Assembly (NCBI GenBank): GCA_017305535.1
Contig: JAFKKN010000007.1
Location: 270,575-334,574, forward strand
DNA from: Hyphomicrobiales bacterium
GTDB lineage: Bacteria; Pseudomonadota; Alphaproteobacteria; Rhizobiales; Xanthobacteraceae
Length of the DNA: 64,000 nucleotides
Reading direction: 5' to 3'
Shown here in pieces: positions 34,030 to 43,895 of the stretch. A model generated the notes under the pieces. The model was not told the DNA's origin, did no database searches, and worked only from the letters and a program-made list of their open reading frames with translations. How positions within the stretch are numbered: position 1 is the stretch's first letter; every line of letters starts with the position of its first letter. A program made the position numbers and the translations under genes.

Positions 34030-35253
34030 ATGATTTTTTTCCGGCCCGCGACTGCCCTCGTGCTGGCACTCGGCATCGCACTCGCAACCCCCGCTCGCGC
34101 GCAGAAGAAATACGACACCGGCGCAACCGATACCGAGATCAAGGTCGGTCAGACTATTCCGTTGAGCGGGCCGGCATCGGCTTATGGCGGCATCGGCAAG
34201 GTGCAGGCCGCCTATATCCGCATGATCAACGAGCAGGGCGGCGTCAACGGCCGCAAGATCAACCTCATTCAGTACGACGATGCCTACAGTCCGCCGAAGA
34301 CAGTCGAGCAGGTGCGCAAGCTTGTCGAAAGCGACGAGGTTCTCACGACGTTCCAGATTATCGGTACGCCACCCAACGCCGCCGTGCAGAAATACCTGAA
34401 CGACAAGAAGGTGCCGCAGCTTTTGGCCTCCACCGGCGCAACACGTTTCACCGATCCGAAGCATTTCCCGTGGACGATCGCGTACAACCCGAATTACCAG
34501 GCGGAAGCGCACATCTACGCGAAGTATATCCTCGCCAATCATCCCAACGCGAAGATCGGTATCCTTTATCAGAACGACGACCTCGGAAAGGACTACGTGA
34601 AGGGGCTGAAGGACGGCCTCGGCGCCAAGGCCGCGAGCATGATCGTCGCCGAAAAATCCTACGAACTGTCGGACCCCACGGTCGACTCGCAGATGGTGAC
34701 GCTGAAAGCGTCCGGCGCCGATCTGTTCTACAACATGACGACGCCGAAATTCGGCGCGCAGGCGATCAAGAAGGCGGCCGAACTTGACTGGCATCCGGTG
34801 CAGATTCTCGACATCAACGCGTCGCCGGTGAGCCAGACGCTCGTTCCGGCCGGACTCGAAAACGCCAAGGGCATCATCTCGGTCAACTACGGCAAGGACC
34901 CGCTCGATCCGCAATGGGCCGACGACGAAGGCATGAAGCGCTACAAGGCCTTCATGGCGAAGTATGCGCCGAGTGAGGACGCAAACAGCGGCATCGCGAC
35001 CTATGGTTATTCGACTGCGGCGTTACTGGTGCAGATTCTCAAGCAGTGCGGCGACAACCTGACGCGCGCCAATGTCATGAAGCAAGCCACCAACATCCAG
35101 CCGTTTGTCGTCGATCTCGCGCTGCCCGGCATGACGGTCTCCACCGAGCCCGACGACTGGCGCATCAACAAGCAGTTCCAGATGATGAAGTTCGACGGCC
35201 ATCGCTGGGTTCTGTTCGGGCCGATCCTGACTGACGACTTCAAGGAGCAGTGA
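34030..35253 (+). CDS. ABC transporter substrate-binding protein (LivJ-type), orphan
   Basis: A 407-residue Peripla_BP_6 protein with a signal peptide (FRPATALVLALGIALATPAR, cleaved after ARAQ). Mature part: DTEIKVGQTIPLSGPASAYG, NEQGGVNGRKINLIQYDDAY, then GILYQNDDLGKDYVKGLKDG. It belongs to a different branch from the two related proteins at 15172 and 48325. Strong AGGGAGAGAGG before the ATG. No permease or ATPase nearby. It is monocistronic, between an MFS gene and a composite repeat. Confidence 0.92.
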   Translation: MIFFRPATALVLALGIALATPARAQKKYDTGATDTEIKVGQTIPLSGPASAYGGIGKVQAAYIRMINEQGGVNGRKINLIQYDDAYSPPKTVEQVRKLVESDEVLTTFQIIGTPPNAAVQKYLNDKKVPQLLASTGATRFTDPKHFPWTIAYNPNYQAEAHIYAKYILANHPNAKIGILYQNDDLGKDYVKGLKDGLGAKAASMIVAEKSYELSDPTVDSQMVTLKASGADLFYNMTTPKFGAQAIKKAAELDWHPVQILDINASPVSQTLVPAGLENAKGIISVNYGKDPLDPQWADDEGMKRYKAFMAKYAPSEDANSGIATYGYSTAALLVQILKQCGDNLTRANVMKQATNIQPFVVDLALPGMTVSTEPDDWRINKQFQMMKFDGHRWVLFGPILTDDFKEQ

Positions 35254-35266
35254 GCCGCACAGAATG

Positions 35267-35478
35267 AGTCGTCCCTGCGCGGGCAGGGACCCATGCGCCG
35301 CGGCGGTTCGGCTCCTGAATCGAGGCGAATTGTAGAGCGATTTGCGTTTTGACGGAAACATCCAATCCGTCATGGCCGGGACGAGCCCGGCCATGACGAG
35401 TTGTTGATTCCACCTAAATTTTGCCCGCCCTAGTAATAATCAACGCCAGGAGTTATGGGTCCCCGCTTTCGCGAGGCC
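35267..35478. repeat. Composite repeat: family B element carrying a family A palindrome inside
   Basis: The outer parts resemble family B (GTCGTCCCTGCGCGGGCAGG at the left; AGGAGTTATGGGTCCCCGCT at the right). Between them, at 35369-35397, is the 29-base family A palindrome that is identical to 5179-5207. It fills most of the 353-base gap 35254-35606; the last 120 bases hold the start region of the diguanylate cyclase gene with no clear promoter. Confidence 0.7.
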
Positions 35479-35606
35479 GGCACCGAGATTTTTTGCATTC
35501 GCCGTCGCCGGTTTCAGTCAACCGATACAATCCGATCCGGCGTCCTAACGTTTCGTTGGGGACGATCCGCAACAGTTTCGCAACGATCGGTCCCTACCGT
35601 CGCCGG

Positions 35607-36866
35607 ATGGAAGCGAACCTCAATCCCCGTTCCGGCAACACGATGCCGGATGCCCCCGCGCAGGAACAGGCGCGCCTTGCCGCGCTCGATCGTTACGACC
35701 TGCTCGATACGCCGCCGGAAGAGTCCTTCGATCGCGTGACGCGATTGACGCGCCGCGTTTTCACCGTCGGCATGTCGACGGTCACGCTGATCGACGGCCA
35801 CCGCCAGTGGTTCAAGTCGCGCCAAGGCATGGCGGATGCGGAGACGGAGCGTGGCCCGGCGTTGTGCAACGCCGCCATCAATGAGCTGTCGCCGCTGATC
35901 GTTCACGACACATTGGCCGATCCTCGGTTCGCGACCAATCCGTTTGTGGTCGGCGCGCCCTTCATCCGCTTTTATGCCGGTGTGCAGTTGCGGACGGCGG
36001 ATGGCCACGCGATCGGCACGCTCTGCGCGATGGACGACAAGCCGCGTGCGTTCGGCGACGAGGATCTGGCGACATTGGTCGATCTCGGCCGGATCGTCAT
36101 GCACGAGGCGGAGCTGCGCGCCTTCGCGATGAGTGACAGCCTGACCGGCGTGCTGTCGCGCCGGGCTTTCCGCAACGAGGCGGCGCGCACCATCGACCTG
36201 GCCAGGCGCCACAAGCACGATTTGAGCTGCGTGCTGTTCGATCTCGATCACTTCAAGGCAGTCAACGACACGCATGGCCACGGCGTCGGCGATCTTGTAT
36301 TGCGCGCCACCGCTGATGTCTGTCGCGAGGAATTGCGCGCGGCCGATGCGGTCGGCCGCGTCGGCGGTGAGGAATTCGCGATTCTGCTGCCGCATACCGG
36401 CTTGCCGGCGGCGATGGCGGTCGCCGAGAAATTGCGTGCCGCGCTGGCGCGGGCCTATGTGCAAGGCGAGAGCGGCACGGTGCGGCCCACCGCGAGCTTC
36501 GGCATCGCGGCGCTGGACGCGACGGCGCCGGACATCGACGAACTGCTGCGCCGCGCCGACAAGGCGCTCTACGCGGCGAAGGAGGCAGGACGAAATGTCT
36601 GCCGCGCGTGGCGGCCGGAAGCCGGCGACGGCTTCGCCGGCGTGCGCCGCCGCGTGCTGAAAGGCGCGCGGATCGCGTTCAATGGCGGCCATTCCATCAT
36701 CGACTGCACGGTGCGCGAATTGTCGGACGCCGGCGCGCTGCTGCATGTAATGTCCACCGCTAACGTTCCCGAGGAATTCAAGCTCGGCATTCTTGCCGAT
36801 CAGGTGCATCGCCTCTGCAAGGTAACGGCACGCCGCGACGCCCTGCTCGAGGTCGCGTTTCAATAG
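35607..36866 (+). CDS. GAF-GGDEF-PilZ diguanylate cyclase
   Basis: A 419-residue cytoplasmic signalling protein with no membrane segment. A GAF-type sensor is at about residues 20-165 (RLTRRVFTVGMSTVTLIDGH, GPALCNAAINELSPLIVHDT). A GGDEF domain is at about 170-335, with active-site GGEEF in GRVGGEEFAILLPHTG and an RxxD inhibitory site (RAAD) five residues before it. The C-terminal 75 residues look like a PilZ c-di-GMP receptor: RRRVLKGARIAF then DCTVRELSDAGALLHV. It would make c-di-GMP and sense it twice. Start ATG 35607 or 35643; upstream sequence belongs to a repeat. Confidence 0.85.
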   Translation: MEANLNPRSGNTMPDAPAQEQARLAALDRYDLLDTPPEESFDRVTRLTRRVFTVGMSTVTLIDGHRQWFKSRQGMADAETERGPALCNAAINELSPLIVHDTLADPRFATNPFVVGAPFIRFYAGVQLRTADGHAIGTLCAMDDKPRAFGDEDLATLVDLGRIVMHEAELRAFAMSDSLTGVLSRRAFRNEAARTIDLARRHKHDLSCVLFDLDHFKAVNDTHGHGVGDLVLRATADVCREELRAADAVGRVGGEEFAILLPHTGLPAAMAVAEKLRAALARAYVQGESGTVRPTASFGIAALDATAPDIDELLRRADKALYAAKEAGRNVCRAWRPEAGDGFAGVRRRVLKGARIAFNGGHSIIDCTVRELSDAGALLHVMSTANVPEEFKLGILADQVHRLCKVTARRDALLEVAFQ

Positions 36867-37011
36867 AAGCGCCTGATGCACCGCGATTCGCCACGTCGCG
36901 ATGAACCTCCGCGTATGACGGCTCGTCCAAGCTATGATGTTGGTGCGCGATGAGGCGGTGACTGCACATCGGCGTGTCGTCGATGGTTCAGGATTCGAGC
37001 AGGAGTGCGAG

Positions 37012-37494
37012 GTGCGGAAGCTGGGCTGGTCGGGTCTGATGGCGATCGCGCTGATGGCATGGGCGTCGTTTGCGATGGCGTCGGAATGGAGCCGCTATGG
37101 GAATGCGCGATTCCAATATGGAATCGATATTCCACCGGGCTTTCCCAGCGTCGCGGAATCGGACAACGGCGACGGCGGGGTCTCCGCGACGCCCGATGGT
37201 CGCGCGAAATTGATGGTCTGGGGCAGCTTCCTTGTCGACCGGAGTTTCGCGGCCGAGATGCAATGGCGCATCGGACAAGCGCGCGCTGCCGGCTGGGATA
37301 TCACCTATCAGAAGCACCAGGCGAAGTGGGCAGCGTGGTCGGGCGTCAAGGGCAACCGCATCGTCTACCAACGCGGTATCGCCGCGTGCCGCGGTGCCGC
37401 CGCGTATTTTCGTCTCGAATACGACAAGGATCAGGCGAAGGTTTTCGATCCGATCGTTGCGAGGCTGAGCAAGTCGTTGCGCGGCGAATGTTGA
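37012..37494 (+). CDS. Secreted hypothetical protein
   Basis: A 160-residue protein with a signal peptide (MRKLGWSGLMAIALMAWASF, then AMA-S cleavage). The mature part begins EWSRYGNARFQYGIDIPPGF and has one pair of possible disulfide cysteines (AACRGAA and the final GEC). The YxNxRFxYxIDxP opening is common in exported rhizobial proteins of unknown function. GTG 37012 with CAGGAG upstream is chosen since it places the signal peptide at the N-terminus; a longer frame from 36934 would bury it. Confidence 0.75.
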   Translation: MRKLGWSGLMAIALMAWASFAMASEWSRYGNARFQYGIDIPPGFPSVAESDNGDGGVSATPDGRAKLMVWGSFLVDRSFAAEMQWRIGQARAAGWDITYQKHQAKWAAWSGVKGNRIVYQRGIAACRGAAAYFRLEYDKDQAKVFDPIVARLSKSLRGEC

Positions 37495-37618
37495 TCGACT
37501 CGATCGGCTACAACCGCAACGCGATGGCAAGGTTCGCGCCGGCCCAGGTTTAAGCGGCGTAACTCTGCCTTTCGCGCGCCGCAAAAGCGTCCTAGCCTGG
37601 CATCGCGGTCGGTGAGTG

Positions 37619-38059
37619 ATGACCATGCGAACTCGCGTCAGAAAGTTCGCCCATATCCTGGAGCGCACGGGGCTCGCGATGGCCGGTGCGGCGAGCGGCC
37701 TGTTTGTTGCGGCTCAGGTCGGGTCGATCGTTTTTCCGCTCGCGTCCGAAGGCTTCATCATCGTCATGATGTTGAGTGGCGCGATCGGGTTCTATCTCGG
37801 GATCGACACGCCGCAACGGCCGTTCCTTCCAGTCGCCGGCGAGCCTTCGGAGAAGGGTTTTGGCGGGCGGATCGATACCGCGGAGTTTCTCAGCGCGGTG
37901 GGCACATTTTTCGCAACGTTGGTGGCGTTCGTGGCGGTGTCGGTCATCGTCTTTCGCGAAAATCTGCATATCTTCTGGACCTACGCCATCATGCAGGGAT
38001 GGGTGATCGGCGTGGCGATGCAGATCGTTGCCGGAGCCATAGCGCGCATCCGCGTGTGA
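37619..38059 (+). CDS. Small inner-membrane protein
   Basis: About 146 residues with four likely membrane segments: LAMAGAASGLFVAAQVGSIV, EGFIIVMMLSGAIGFYLGI, FLSAVGTFFATLVAFVAVSV and WVIGVAMQIVAGAIARI. A soluble loop between the second and third segments contains GIDTPQRPFLPVAG. I do not recognise the family. The start could be GTG 37616, ATG 37619 or ATG 37625. It is monocistronic, convergent with rpmB. Confidence 0.7.
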   Translation: MTMRTRVRKFAHILERTGLAMAGAASGLFVAAQVGSIVFPLASEGFIIVMMLSGAIGFYLGIDTPQRPFLPVAGEPSEKGFGGRIDTAEFLSAVGTFFATLVAFVAVSVIVFRENLHIFWTYAIMQGWVIGVAMQIVAGAIARIRV

Positions 38060-38182
38060 CATCGACCGAAAGGCCGCTCGATCGCGCGGAGCCCCCGCAG
38101 GCTGTTCGCCGGACGGATCGGGGCCGTGGACGATCGCCGCATTCCGGTACTCGACTGTCGGGCTACCCCGAGCCCATCTCCA

Positions 38183-38212
38183 AACAAAAACAGCCGGGTC
38201 TTGCGACCCGGC
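38183..38212 (-). terminator. rpmB terminator
   Basis: On the - strand, GACCCGGC pairs with its complement around four bases, giving stem GCCGGGTC / GACCCGGC (38193-38212), followed by a T-rich run (TGTTTTTGTTT on the - strand). It stands 40 bases after the rpmB stop and is the expected intrinsic terminator. Confidence 0.85.
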
Positions 38213-38252
38213 CGTTTCTGTCTTGCAGCGATGAACTTTTATAAAAAGGCGA

Positions 38253-38555
38253 TCAGGCCGCGGCGCTCGCGGTTTCGGCCTTCTTCTTCTCGATCTGGCG
38301 CTTCAGCTCGGCGGCCTTCAGCGACAGGTTGTCGATGTTGGCCTTGAGCAGGAAGGCATCGAGACCGCCATTGTGGTCGACGCTCTTCAGCGCGTTGGTC
38401 GAGACGCGCAGCCGCACCGAACGGCCCAGCGCATCCGACAGGAAGGTGACGTTGACCAGGTTGGGCAGGAAGCGCCGCTTGGTCTTGATGTTCGAGTGGC
38501 TCACCCGGTGACCGACCTGGGGACCCTTCGCGGTCAGTTCGCAGCGGCGGGACAT
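38253..38555 (-). CDS. rpmB: 50S ribosomal protein L28
   Basis: A 100-residue L28 of the large ribosomal subunit. The start [20 protein letters not shown] is diagnostic, followed by [17 protein letters not shown] and [19 protein letters not shown]. The C-terminal 25 residues are Ala/Lys/Glu-rich as usual in alphaproteobacteria. Transcribed alone with its own terminator, next to the DUF3108 gene, which is a frequent neighbour in this group. Confidence 0.98.
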   Translation of the reverse strand: MSRRCELTAKGPQVGHRVSHSNIKTKRRFLPNLVNVTFLSDALGRSVRLRVSTNALKSVDHNGGLDAFLLKANIDNLSLKAAELKRQIEKKKAETASAAA

Positions 38556-38792
38556 TGGAAAATTCCTCTCACTTCCCCAAGGCACACTGCAAGCACGCTG
38601 CGCGGCCGCGGGGGTCAAAAATCGCGTCCATTTCAGGATGGCCGCACGTATAGAGGCGAGGGCGCATAAGGTCAAGCGGAACGCTGCGCGGCCGGGGAGC
38701 GGGATCAGCCGGGGCACCGCGGTGATCGTGGCCGATTTTGCCTTCGATCTCAACCATATAAAGGTCGCATTCGGTTCCGACATGGTGACGGG

Positions 38793-39728
38793 ATGGATTT
38801 TCGGATATGTCCGCCGCAACGCGTGCGAGGGACGAAGTTGCCCGTGACAAGATACCGATTTGTGAACAGGTGGGCTGAAATCCCGTTCCGACCTATCCGG
38901 CCGGCGCCGCTCGTAGGCTTTTGTGCCGTTCTCGGCATCGCGCTGGGGTCGCTTTCGGCCATGCCAGCCTCGGCGCAGGGCAGGCTCGACGCTCGCTATG
39001 AGGTGACGCTGGCCGGTATTCCGGTCGGGCGCGGCGCCTGGACCATCGAGATCGCCGAGGATCATTACAGCGCCACGGTGTCCGGGGCCACCGTCGGCCT
39101 GCTCAAGGCGATTTCCGGCGGCCATGGTAACGGCGCGGCGCAGGGGCGCGTCGTCAACGGTCAGTTCGCGCCGGTGAATTACACCGCGACCAGCGAAACC
39201 TCCAAGAAAGCCGAGACCATCCGCATTGCCCTGAACGGCGGCAACGTCACCGAATCCACCATCACCCCGGAACCGCCGGTGGACGACGCCCGCATTCCCG
39301 TCACCGAGGCCCATCGGCGCGGCGTGCTTGATCCGATGACCGGCAGCATGATCCGGGTCCCCGGCGCCGGCGATCCAGTAGGCCCCGAGGCATGCAAATC
39401 CGCGGCTGCGATCTTCGACGGCCGGATGCGTTACGATTTACGGCTCGAATACAAGCGAATGGATACCGTCAAGGCCGAGAAGGGCTATCGCGGCCCGGCC
39501 GTGGTCTGCGGGATCTATTTCACCCCGGTATCCGGCTACGTGCCGGATCGCGCCGCCATCAAATATCTCGCCGCGCAGAAGGCGATGGAGGTCTGGCTGG
39601 TGCCGATCGCCGGCACTCGCGTCCTGGTTCCGTTCAAGCTGTCGATTCCGACGCCGCTCGGCCACGGCGTGCTGATCGCGACCCAGTTCAACGCCACCGC
39701 TGTCCCGCCCCGGGCCGCGACACGCTAA
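38793..39728 (+). CDS. DUF3108 periplasmic protein
   Basis: Up to 311 residues. After a signal-type segment ([20 protein letters not shown], cleavage near ASA-Q) comes a DUF3108 domain: [38 protein letters not shown] and [20 protein letters not shown]. The family is periplasmic, beta-rich and of unknown function. The hydrophobic segment lies 37 residues in, so the true start is probably later (GTG near 38844 or 38862). No operon partner. Confidence 0.88.
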   Translation: MDFRICPPQRVRGTKLPVTRYRFVNRWAEIPFRPIRPAPLVGFCAVLGIALGSLSAMPASAQGRLDARYEVTLAGIPVGRGAWTIEIAEDHYSATVSGATVGLLKAISGGHGNGAAQGRVVNGQFAPVNYTATSETSKKAETIRIALNGGNVTESTITPEPPVDDARIPVTEAHRRGVLDPMTGSMIRVPGAGDPVGPEACKSAAAIFDGRMRYDLRLEYKRMDTVKAEKGYRGPAVVCGIYFTPVSGYVPDRAAIKYLAAQKAMEVWLVPIAGTRVLVPFKLSIPTPLGHGVLIATQFNATAVPPRAATR

Positions 39729-40096
39729 AGGGCCCGTGTTGGGCGCGTGGAAAATCTTGTGACGGAATCGGCGCAATCTCGCCACCGGTTTGCCGCAAGA
39801 ATCCCGCCGCAAGAATCTCGTTGACTCTTGACGCGATCCTGTACGGCATGGGTGTTAATGATTGCGCCGCATTCCTATCTCTCCTGCGACAGGAATCCTC
39901 TTGATGTAGTGATCCAGGCCGCCGCGCGCCGCGAGATGTTGCGGTTGCTCCGCGAGGGGCGGCGCGAGTCAGCGATTCGGGCGCGATTCGTTCCGGACTC
40001 GTTCCAAAGCTTAAGTCGCGGCGCGAACAGCGTCGCATTGTGAAACAGGCTGGATCGTGGTCACCCAGCCTTGTCGTTTCGGAAGCCCTGAAAAAT
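39729..40096. other. Gene-free gap before the helicase
   Basis: In these 368 bases I see no convincing gene. There is a short tandem CCGCAAGAATC repeat at 39790-39818. One 71-codon open frame (39828-40043) has no ribosome-binding site and no recognisable sequence. The helicase promoter must lie here. Confidence 0.5.
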
Positions 40097-43000
40097 ATGG
40101 TTGTTTCTTCTGCTTCGCCGTTTTCATCGCCCGATCCCGAGCGCGCGCCCGGTAGTGGCGTCACCGCGGTGCTCGGCCCCACCAACACCGGCAAGACGCA
40201 TCTCGCCATCGAGCGCATGCTCGCGCATTCGTCCGGCATCATCGGTTTGCCGCTGCGTCTGCTCGCGCGCGAGGTCTACAACAAGATCGCCGCGCGCGTG
40301 GGCCCCGAAGCTGTCGCGCTGATCACCGGCGAAGAGAAGATCAAACCATCGAAACCACGCTTCTGGGTCTCGACGGTGGAAGCGATGCCACGCGATATCG
40401 ACGTGTCGTTTCTCGCCGTCGATGAAATCCAGATCGCCGCCGATCTCGAACGTGGCCACGTCTTTACCGATCGCATTTTGAACCGTCGCGGCCGCGACGA
40501 GACGCTGTTACTTGGCGCGGCGACAATGCGGCCGGTGATCGAGAAACTGCTGCCCGGCGCGAATATTCTGACGCGGCCGCGTTTGTCGCAGCTTGAATTC
40601 GCCGGCGATCGCAAGATCACGCGGCAACCGCGCCGCACGGCGATTGTCGCGTTTTCCGCCGATGAAGTTTACGCCATCGCCGAATTGATCCGTCGTCAAC
40701 ATGGCGGTGCGGCGGTGGTGTTGGGCTCATTGTCGCCGCGCACGCGCAACGCGCAGGTGGCGCTGTTTGAATCCGGCGACGTCGATTATCTCGTCGCCAC
40801 CGACGCCATCGGCATGGGCCTCAATCTCGATGTCGATCACGTTGCTTTCGCATCGGATCGCAAGTTCGACGGCTATCAGTTTCGCCGTCTCACCCCGGCG
40901 GAGTTCGCGCAGATCGCCGGCCGCGCCGGCCGCGCGACACGCAACGGCACCTTCGGCACCACCGGGCGCTGCGCGCCGTTCGAACCCGAACTCGTCAACG
41001 CGTTGCAGAACCACACCTTCGACAACGTCAAGACGCTGCAATGGCGCAACGCGCAGCTCGATTTCCGCTCGCTCGACGCGCTTCAGGTGTCGCTGGCGCA
41101 TACGCCCGATCACCCCGCGCTGACCCGCGCGCCGATTGCCGAGGATTTGCGCGTGCTGGACCACGCCGCACGCGATGCCGATGTCCGCGAGATGGCGCAA
41201 GGCAAGGTGGCGGTCGAGCGGCTGTGGGAGGCGTGCCAGGTTCCGGATTATCGCAAACTGTCGCCGGCGGCCCACGCCGAACTGGTGACGACGCTTTATA
41301 CCTTCCTGATGCGCCGGGGCCGCATTCCGGATGCCTGGTTCGCGGCGCAAATTGCCCAGGCGGACCGGATCGATGGCGATATCGACACGTTATCCGGGCG
41401 GATTGCCCACATCCGCACCTGGACCTTCGTGGCAAATCGCCCGGATTGGCTGGCTGATCCGCTCCATTGGCAGGGAATTTCGCACGAACTTGAGAATAAA
41501 TTGTCCGATGCCCTGCATGAACGGCTAACTCAGCGTTTCGTTGATCGCCGGACCAGTGTATTGATGCGCCGCTTGCGGGAAAACACCATGCTGAATACTG
41601 AGATTGGAAAGACCGGCGAAGTGATCGTGGAGGGCCATGTGATTGGCCGCCTCGACGGATTCATGTTTGCGCCAGATGCGGCGGAAGCAGGCTCCGAAGC
41701 CAAGGCATTGCAGGCCACGGCGCAAAAGGCGCTGGCCGGCGAGATCGACGCGCGCGCGGAAAAATTGTCGCAGGCGCCGGACGATCAATTCGTGTTGGCC
41801 TCCGACGGCACCATCCGCTGGACCGGTGATGCCGTCGCCAAGCTGGTGGCGGGTGACGACGCACTGCATCCGCGCATCCGCATCGTCGCCGACGAGCGCT
41901 TGAGCGGCGCGCCGCGCGATGCGGTGCAGGCGCGGCTCGACCTCTGGCTCAAGACGCATATCGAGAAACTGCTCGGCCCGCTGTTTGAACTGGTGAAGGC
42001 CGAGGACATCACCGGTATCGCGCGCGGCATCGCGTTTCAGTTGACCGAAGCGCTGGGCGTGCTGGAGCGATCGAAGATTGCCAACGAGGTGAAGGATCTC
42101 GATCAGGCCTCGCGCGCGACCTTGCGCAAATACGGCGTGCGGTTCGGCGCTTACCATCTTTATGTGCCGGGGCTGCTGAAGCCGGCGGCGCGTGCGCTTG
42201 CCTCGCAACTGTGGGCTCACAAGCAGGACAATGTCGATCTCGGCGCGCTGCTCGGCGCGCAGCATCTGGCAGGCAGCGGTCGCACATCGTTTCCGGTCGA
42301 CAAGGTGCTGGATCGCGATGCCTATCGCATGCTGGGTTATCGGCAATGCGGCGAGCGCGCCGTGCGTGTCGATATTCTCGAACGATTGGCGGACCTGATT
42401 CGTCCGGCGCTGGCGTGGCGCGAAGCTTCGACATTGCCGAAGCCGCCCGGCGCGTTCGACGGACGCGGCTTCGTGGTGACGCAGGCTATGACGTCGCTCA
42501 CCGGTTCGGCCGGCGAGGACTTCGCATCCATCTTGCGTGCGCTCGGCTATCGCATGGAGTTGCGGCCCGCACCTGCGCCGACACCTGAAACGGTTGCCGT
42601 TGATCCGGCGGTTGCTGCCGATGCATCCGCGACAACCGAGAACACGGCGTCGGAAGTCTCGTCGACCGACAGTGCATCCACTGAAGAGCCTGCGGTTGAT
42701 GCACTGTCTGATGCATCTCCGTCGCAAGACCTATCGCCAGCCATCGAGGCGCAGGCAAGCGAACCGGTTCAGTCCGACGACACGCCAAGCGAAGTGCCTT
42801 CCGACATGTCGCCCGTGGTCGAGGCTACTCCAGCGATCGCAAGCGAGCCTGTCGCGAACGATGCTGCAATCGATGCGTCATCGGTCACATCCGCGGATTC
42901 TGTTGCTGAAGCTGCATTGACCGAGACGGTTGTTGAAGAAGCCGCAACCGCTGATGCGATGTCGACTGAAGCCGCTGCCGCGGAAGTGGCCGCGCCCGCA

Positions 43001-43501
43001 ATGGTCGAGGTATGGCGACCCGGCGGTCGTTCCGAAGAGCGACGGCCGCGTCATGATCGGCATCGCCATCGTCAGCCGAATCGCCCGCAGCAAGGTGCAC
43101 AAGGTGCCCCGGCTGAAGGCGAGGTGGCGGAAGGTGACAAGCGGCAGCGGCATGGCCACGGCCGCCGCGACCGCTCGTTCGACTTCAAGCGCCCGAACCG
43201 TCCTGCCAGCGAGGCAGGTGCTGCGCCCGAGGGAGCGCAAGGCGAAAATCGCCCGCCGCGCGAGCGCGGCCATGGCAAGGACTCTCGCAAGGATTTCGGC
43301 AAGGGCCGGGACAAGGGCAAGTTTCAGGGCAAGGGTGGTCGTGATCGGCGTCCGGAGGGCGGCGGTCCGTCGCACCGGCCGTTCGCCAGCAGCGCGCCGC
43401 GCGAGCGGGAACGCGATCGTCCCGCCGATCCGAACTCGCCGTTCGCCAAGCTGGCGGCGCTGAAGGAGCAGCTTGCCGCCAATCGCAAGGATGCCAATTA
43501 G
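40097..43501 (+). CDS. Suv3-like DExH RNA helicase with long disordered tail
   Basis: About 1134 residues. The helicase core has Walker A in VLGPTNTGKTHLAIERM, the Suv3-type motif II DEIQ in VDEIQIAADLERG, motif III GAATM, and motif VI-like AQIAGRAGRATRNGTFGTTG near residue 285. Suv3 proteins unwind RNA; bacterial homologues are common in Alphaproteobacteria and little studied. From about residue 830 the protein is low-complexity: first Ser/Thr/Ala/Glu-rich and acidic, then very basic and Arg/Gly/His-rich (RHDRHRHRQPNRPQQG), ending in a short helix FAKLAALKEQLA. Start ATG 40097 lies close before the core. The S4 gene follows at once. Confidence 0.9.
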   Translation: MVVSSASPFSSPDPERAPGSGVTAVLGPTNTGKTHLAIERMLAHSSGIIGLPLRLLAREVYNKIAARVGPEAVALITGEEKIKPSKPRFWVSTVEAMPRDIDVSFLAVDEIQIAADLERGHVFTDRILNRRGRDETLLLGAATMRPVIEKLLPGANILTRPRLSQLEFAGDRKITRQPRRTAIVAFSADEVYAIAELIRRQHGGAAVVLGSLSPRTRNAQVALFESGDVDYLVATDAIGMGLNLDVDHVAFASDRKFDGYQFRRLTPAEFAQIAGRAGRATRNGTFGTTGRCAPFEPELVNALQNHTFDNVKTLQWRNAQLDFRSLDALQVSLAHTPDHPALTRAPIAEDLRVLDHAARDADVREMAQGKVAVERLWEACQVPDYRKLSPAAHAELVTTLYTFLMRRGRIPDAWFAAQIAQADRIDGDIDTLSGRIAHIRTWTFVANRPDWLADPLHWQGISHELENKLSDALHERLTQRFVDRRTSVLMRRLRENTMLNTEIGKTGEVIVEGHVIGRLDGFMFAPDAAEAGSEAKALQATAQKALAGEIDARAEKLSQAPDDQFVLASDGTIRWTGDAVAKLVAGDDALHPRIRIVADERLSGAPRDAVQARLDLWLKTHIEKLLGPLFELVKAEDITGIARGIAFQLTEALGVLERSKIANEVKDLDQASRATLRKYGVRFGAYHLYVPGLLKPAARALASQLWAHKQDNVDLGALLGAQHLAGSGRTSFPVDKVLDRDAYRMLGYRQCGERAVRVDILERLADLIRPALAWREASTLPKPPGAFDGRGFVVTQAMTSLTGSAGEDFASILRALGYRMELRPAPAPTPETVAVDPAVAADASATTENTASEVSSTDSASTEEPAVDALSDASPSQDLSPAIEAQASEPVQSDDTPSEVPSDMSPVVEATPAIASEPVANDAAIDASSVTSADSVAEAALTETVVEEAATADAMSTEAAAAEVAAPAMVEVWRPGGRSEERRPRHDRHRHRQPNRPQQGAQGAPAEGEVAEGDKRQRHGHGRRDRSFDFKRPNRPASEAGAAPEGAQGENRPPRERGHGKDSRKDFGKGRDKGKFQGKGGRDRRPEGGGPSHRPFASSAPRERERDRPADPNSPFAKLAALKEQLAANRKDAN

Positions 43502-43520
43502 CGCGCACCCGGGAGACGGC

Positions 43521-43790
43521 GTGGAGCGTCAGCGCCTCGACAAATGGCTGTGGCACGCGCGGATCGTCAAAGCTCGCGCCAGCGCGGCGGCATTGGTCGA
43601 AGGCGGTCGGGTCCGCGTCAACGGCAGCCGTCAGAACGCGCCCGGGCATGGCATCAAGTTGGGTGATGTCGTTACGATCGCCCTCGATCAAGGCGTGAAG
43701 GTGCTGAAAGTCACGGCCTTTTCCGAACGGCGCGGCAATGCCGAAGCCGGGAGGCGACTTTACGTCGATGTGCACGCCGGGTCGGAATGA
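43521..43790 (+). CDS. S4-domain RNA-binding protein (HslR-like)
   Basis: An 89-residue single S4 domain: RQRLDKWLWHARIVKARASA, VEGGRVRVNG then PGHGIKLGDVVTIALDQG. HslR-type proteins bind stalled 50S-tRNA complexes. GTG 43521 with GGGAG upstream is favoured; an ATG at 43491 overlapping the helicase stop is possible. It is cotranscribed with the RNA helicase, so both probably serve RNA or ribosome maintenance. Confidence 0.92.
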   Translation: MERQRLDKWLWHARIVKARASAAALVEGGRVRVNGSRQNAPGHGIKLGDVVTIALDQGVKVLKVTAFSERRGNAEAGRRLYVDVHAGSE

Positions 43791-43895
43791 CCGGCTCCCT
43801 CGGTTCGACCGCTATGAAGGTCAACGCTTCCCTTGCGGCTTGGGGCCGACTGCGCTACGCCAACACTCAAAATTCGATCGCTTCCGGAGCTATGG

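Noticed and set aside
32653..34914. A 753-codon open frame on the - strand
   Set aside because: It lies opposite the MFS transporter and the binding protein, both of which have clear family motifs; high GC makes long antisense frames common. Its composition (Arg/His/Asp-rich) is typical of such shadows.
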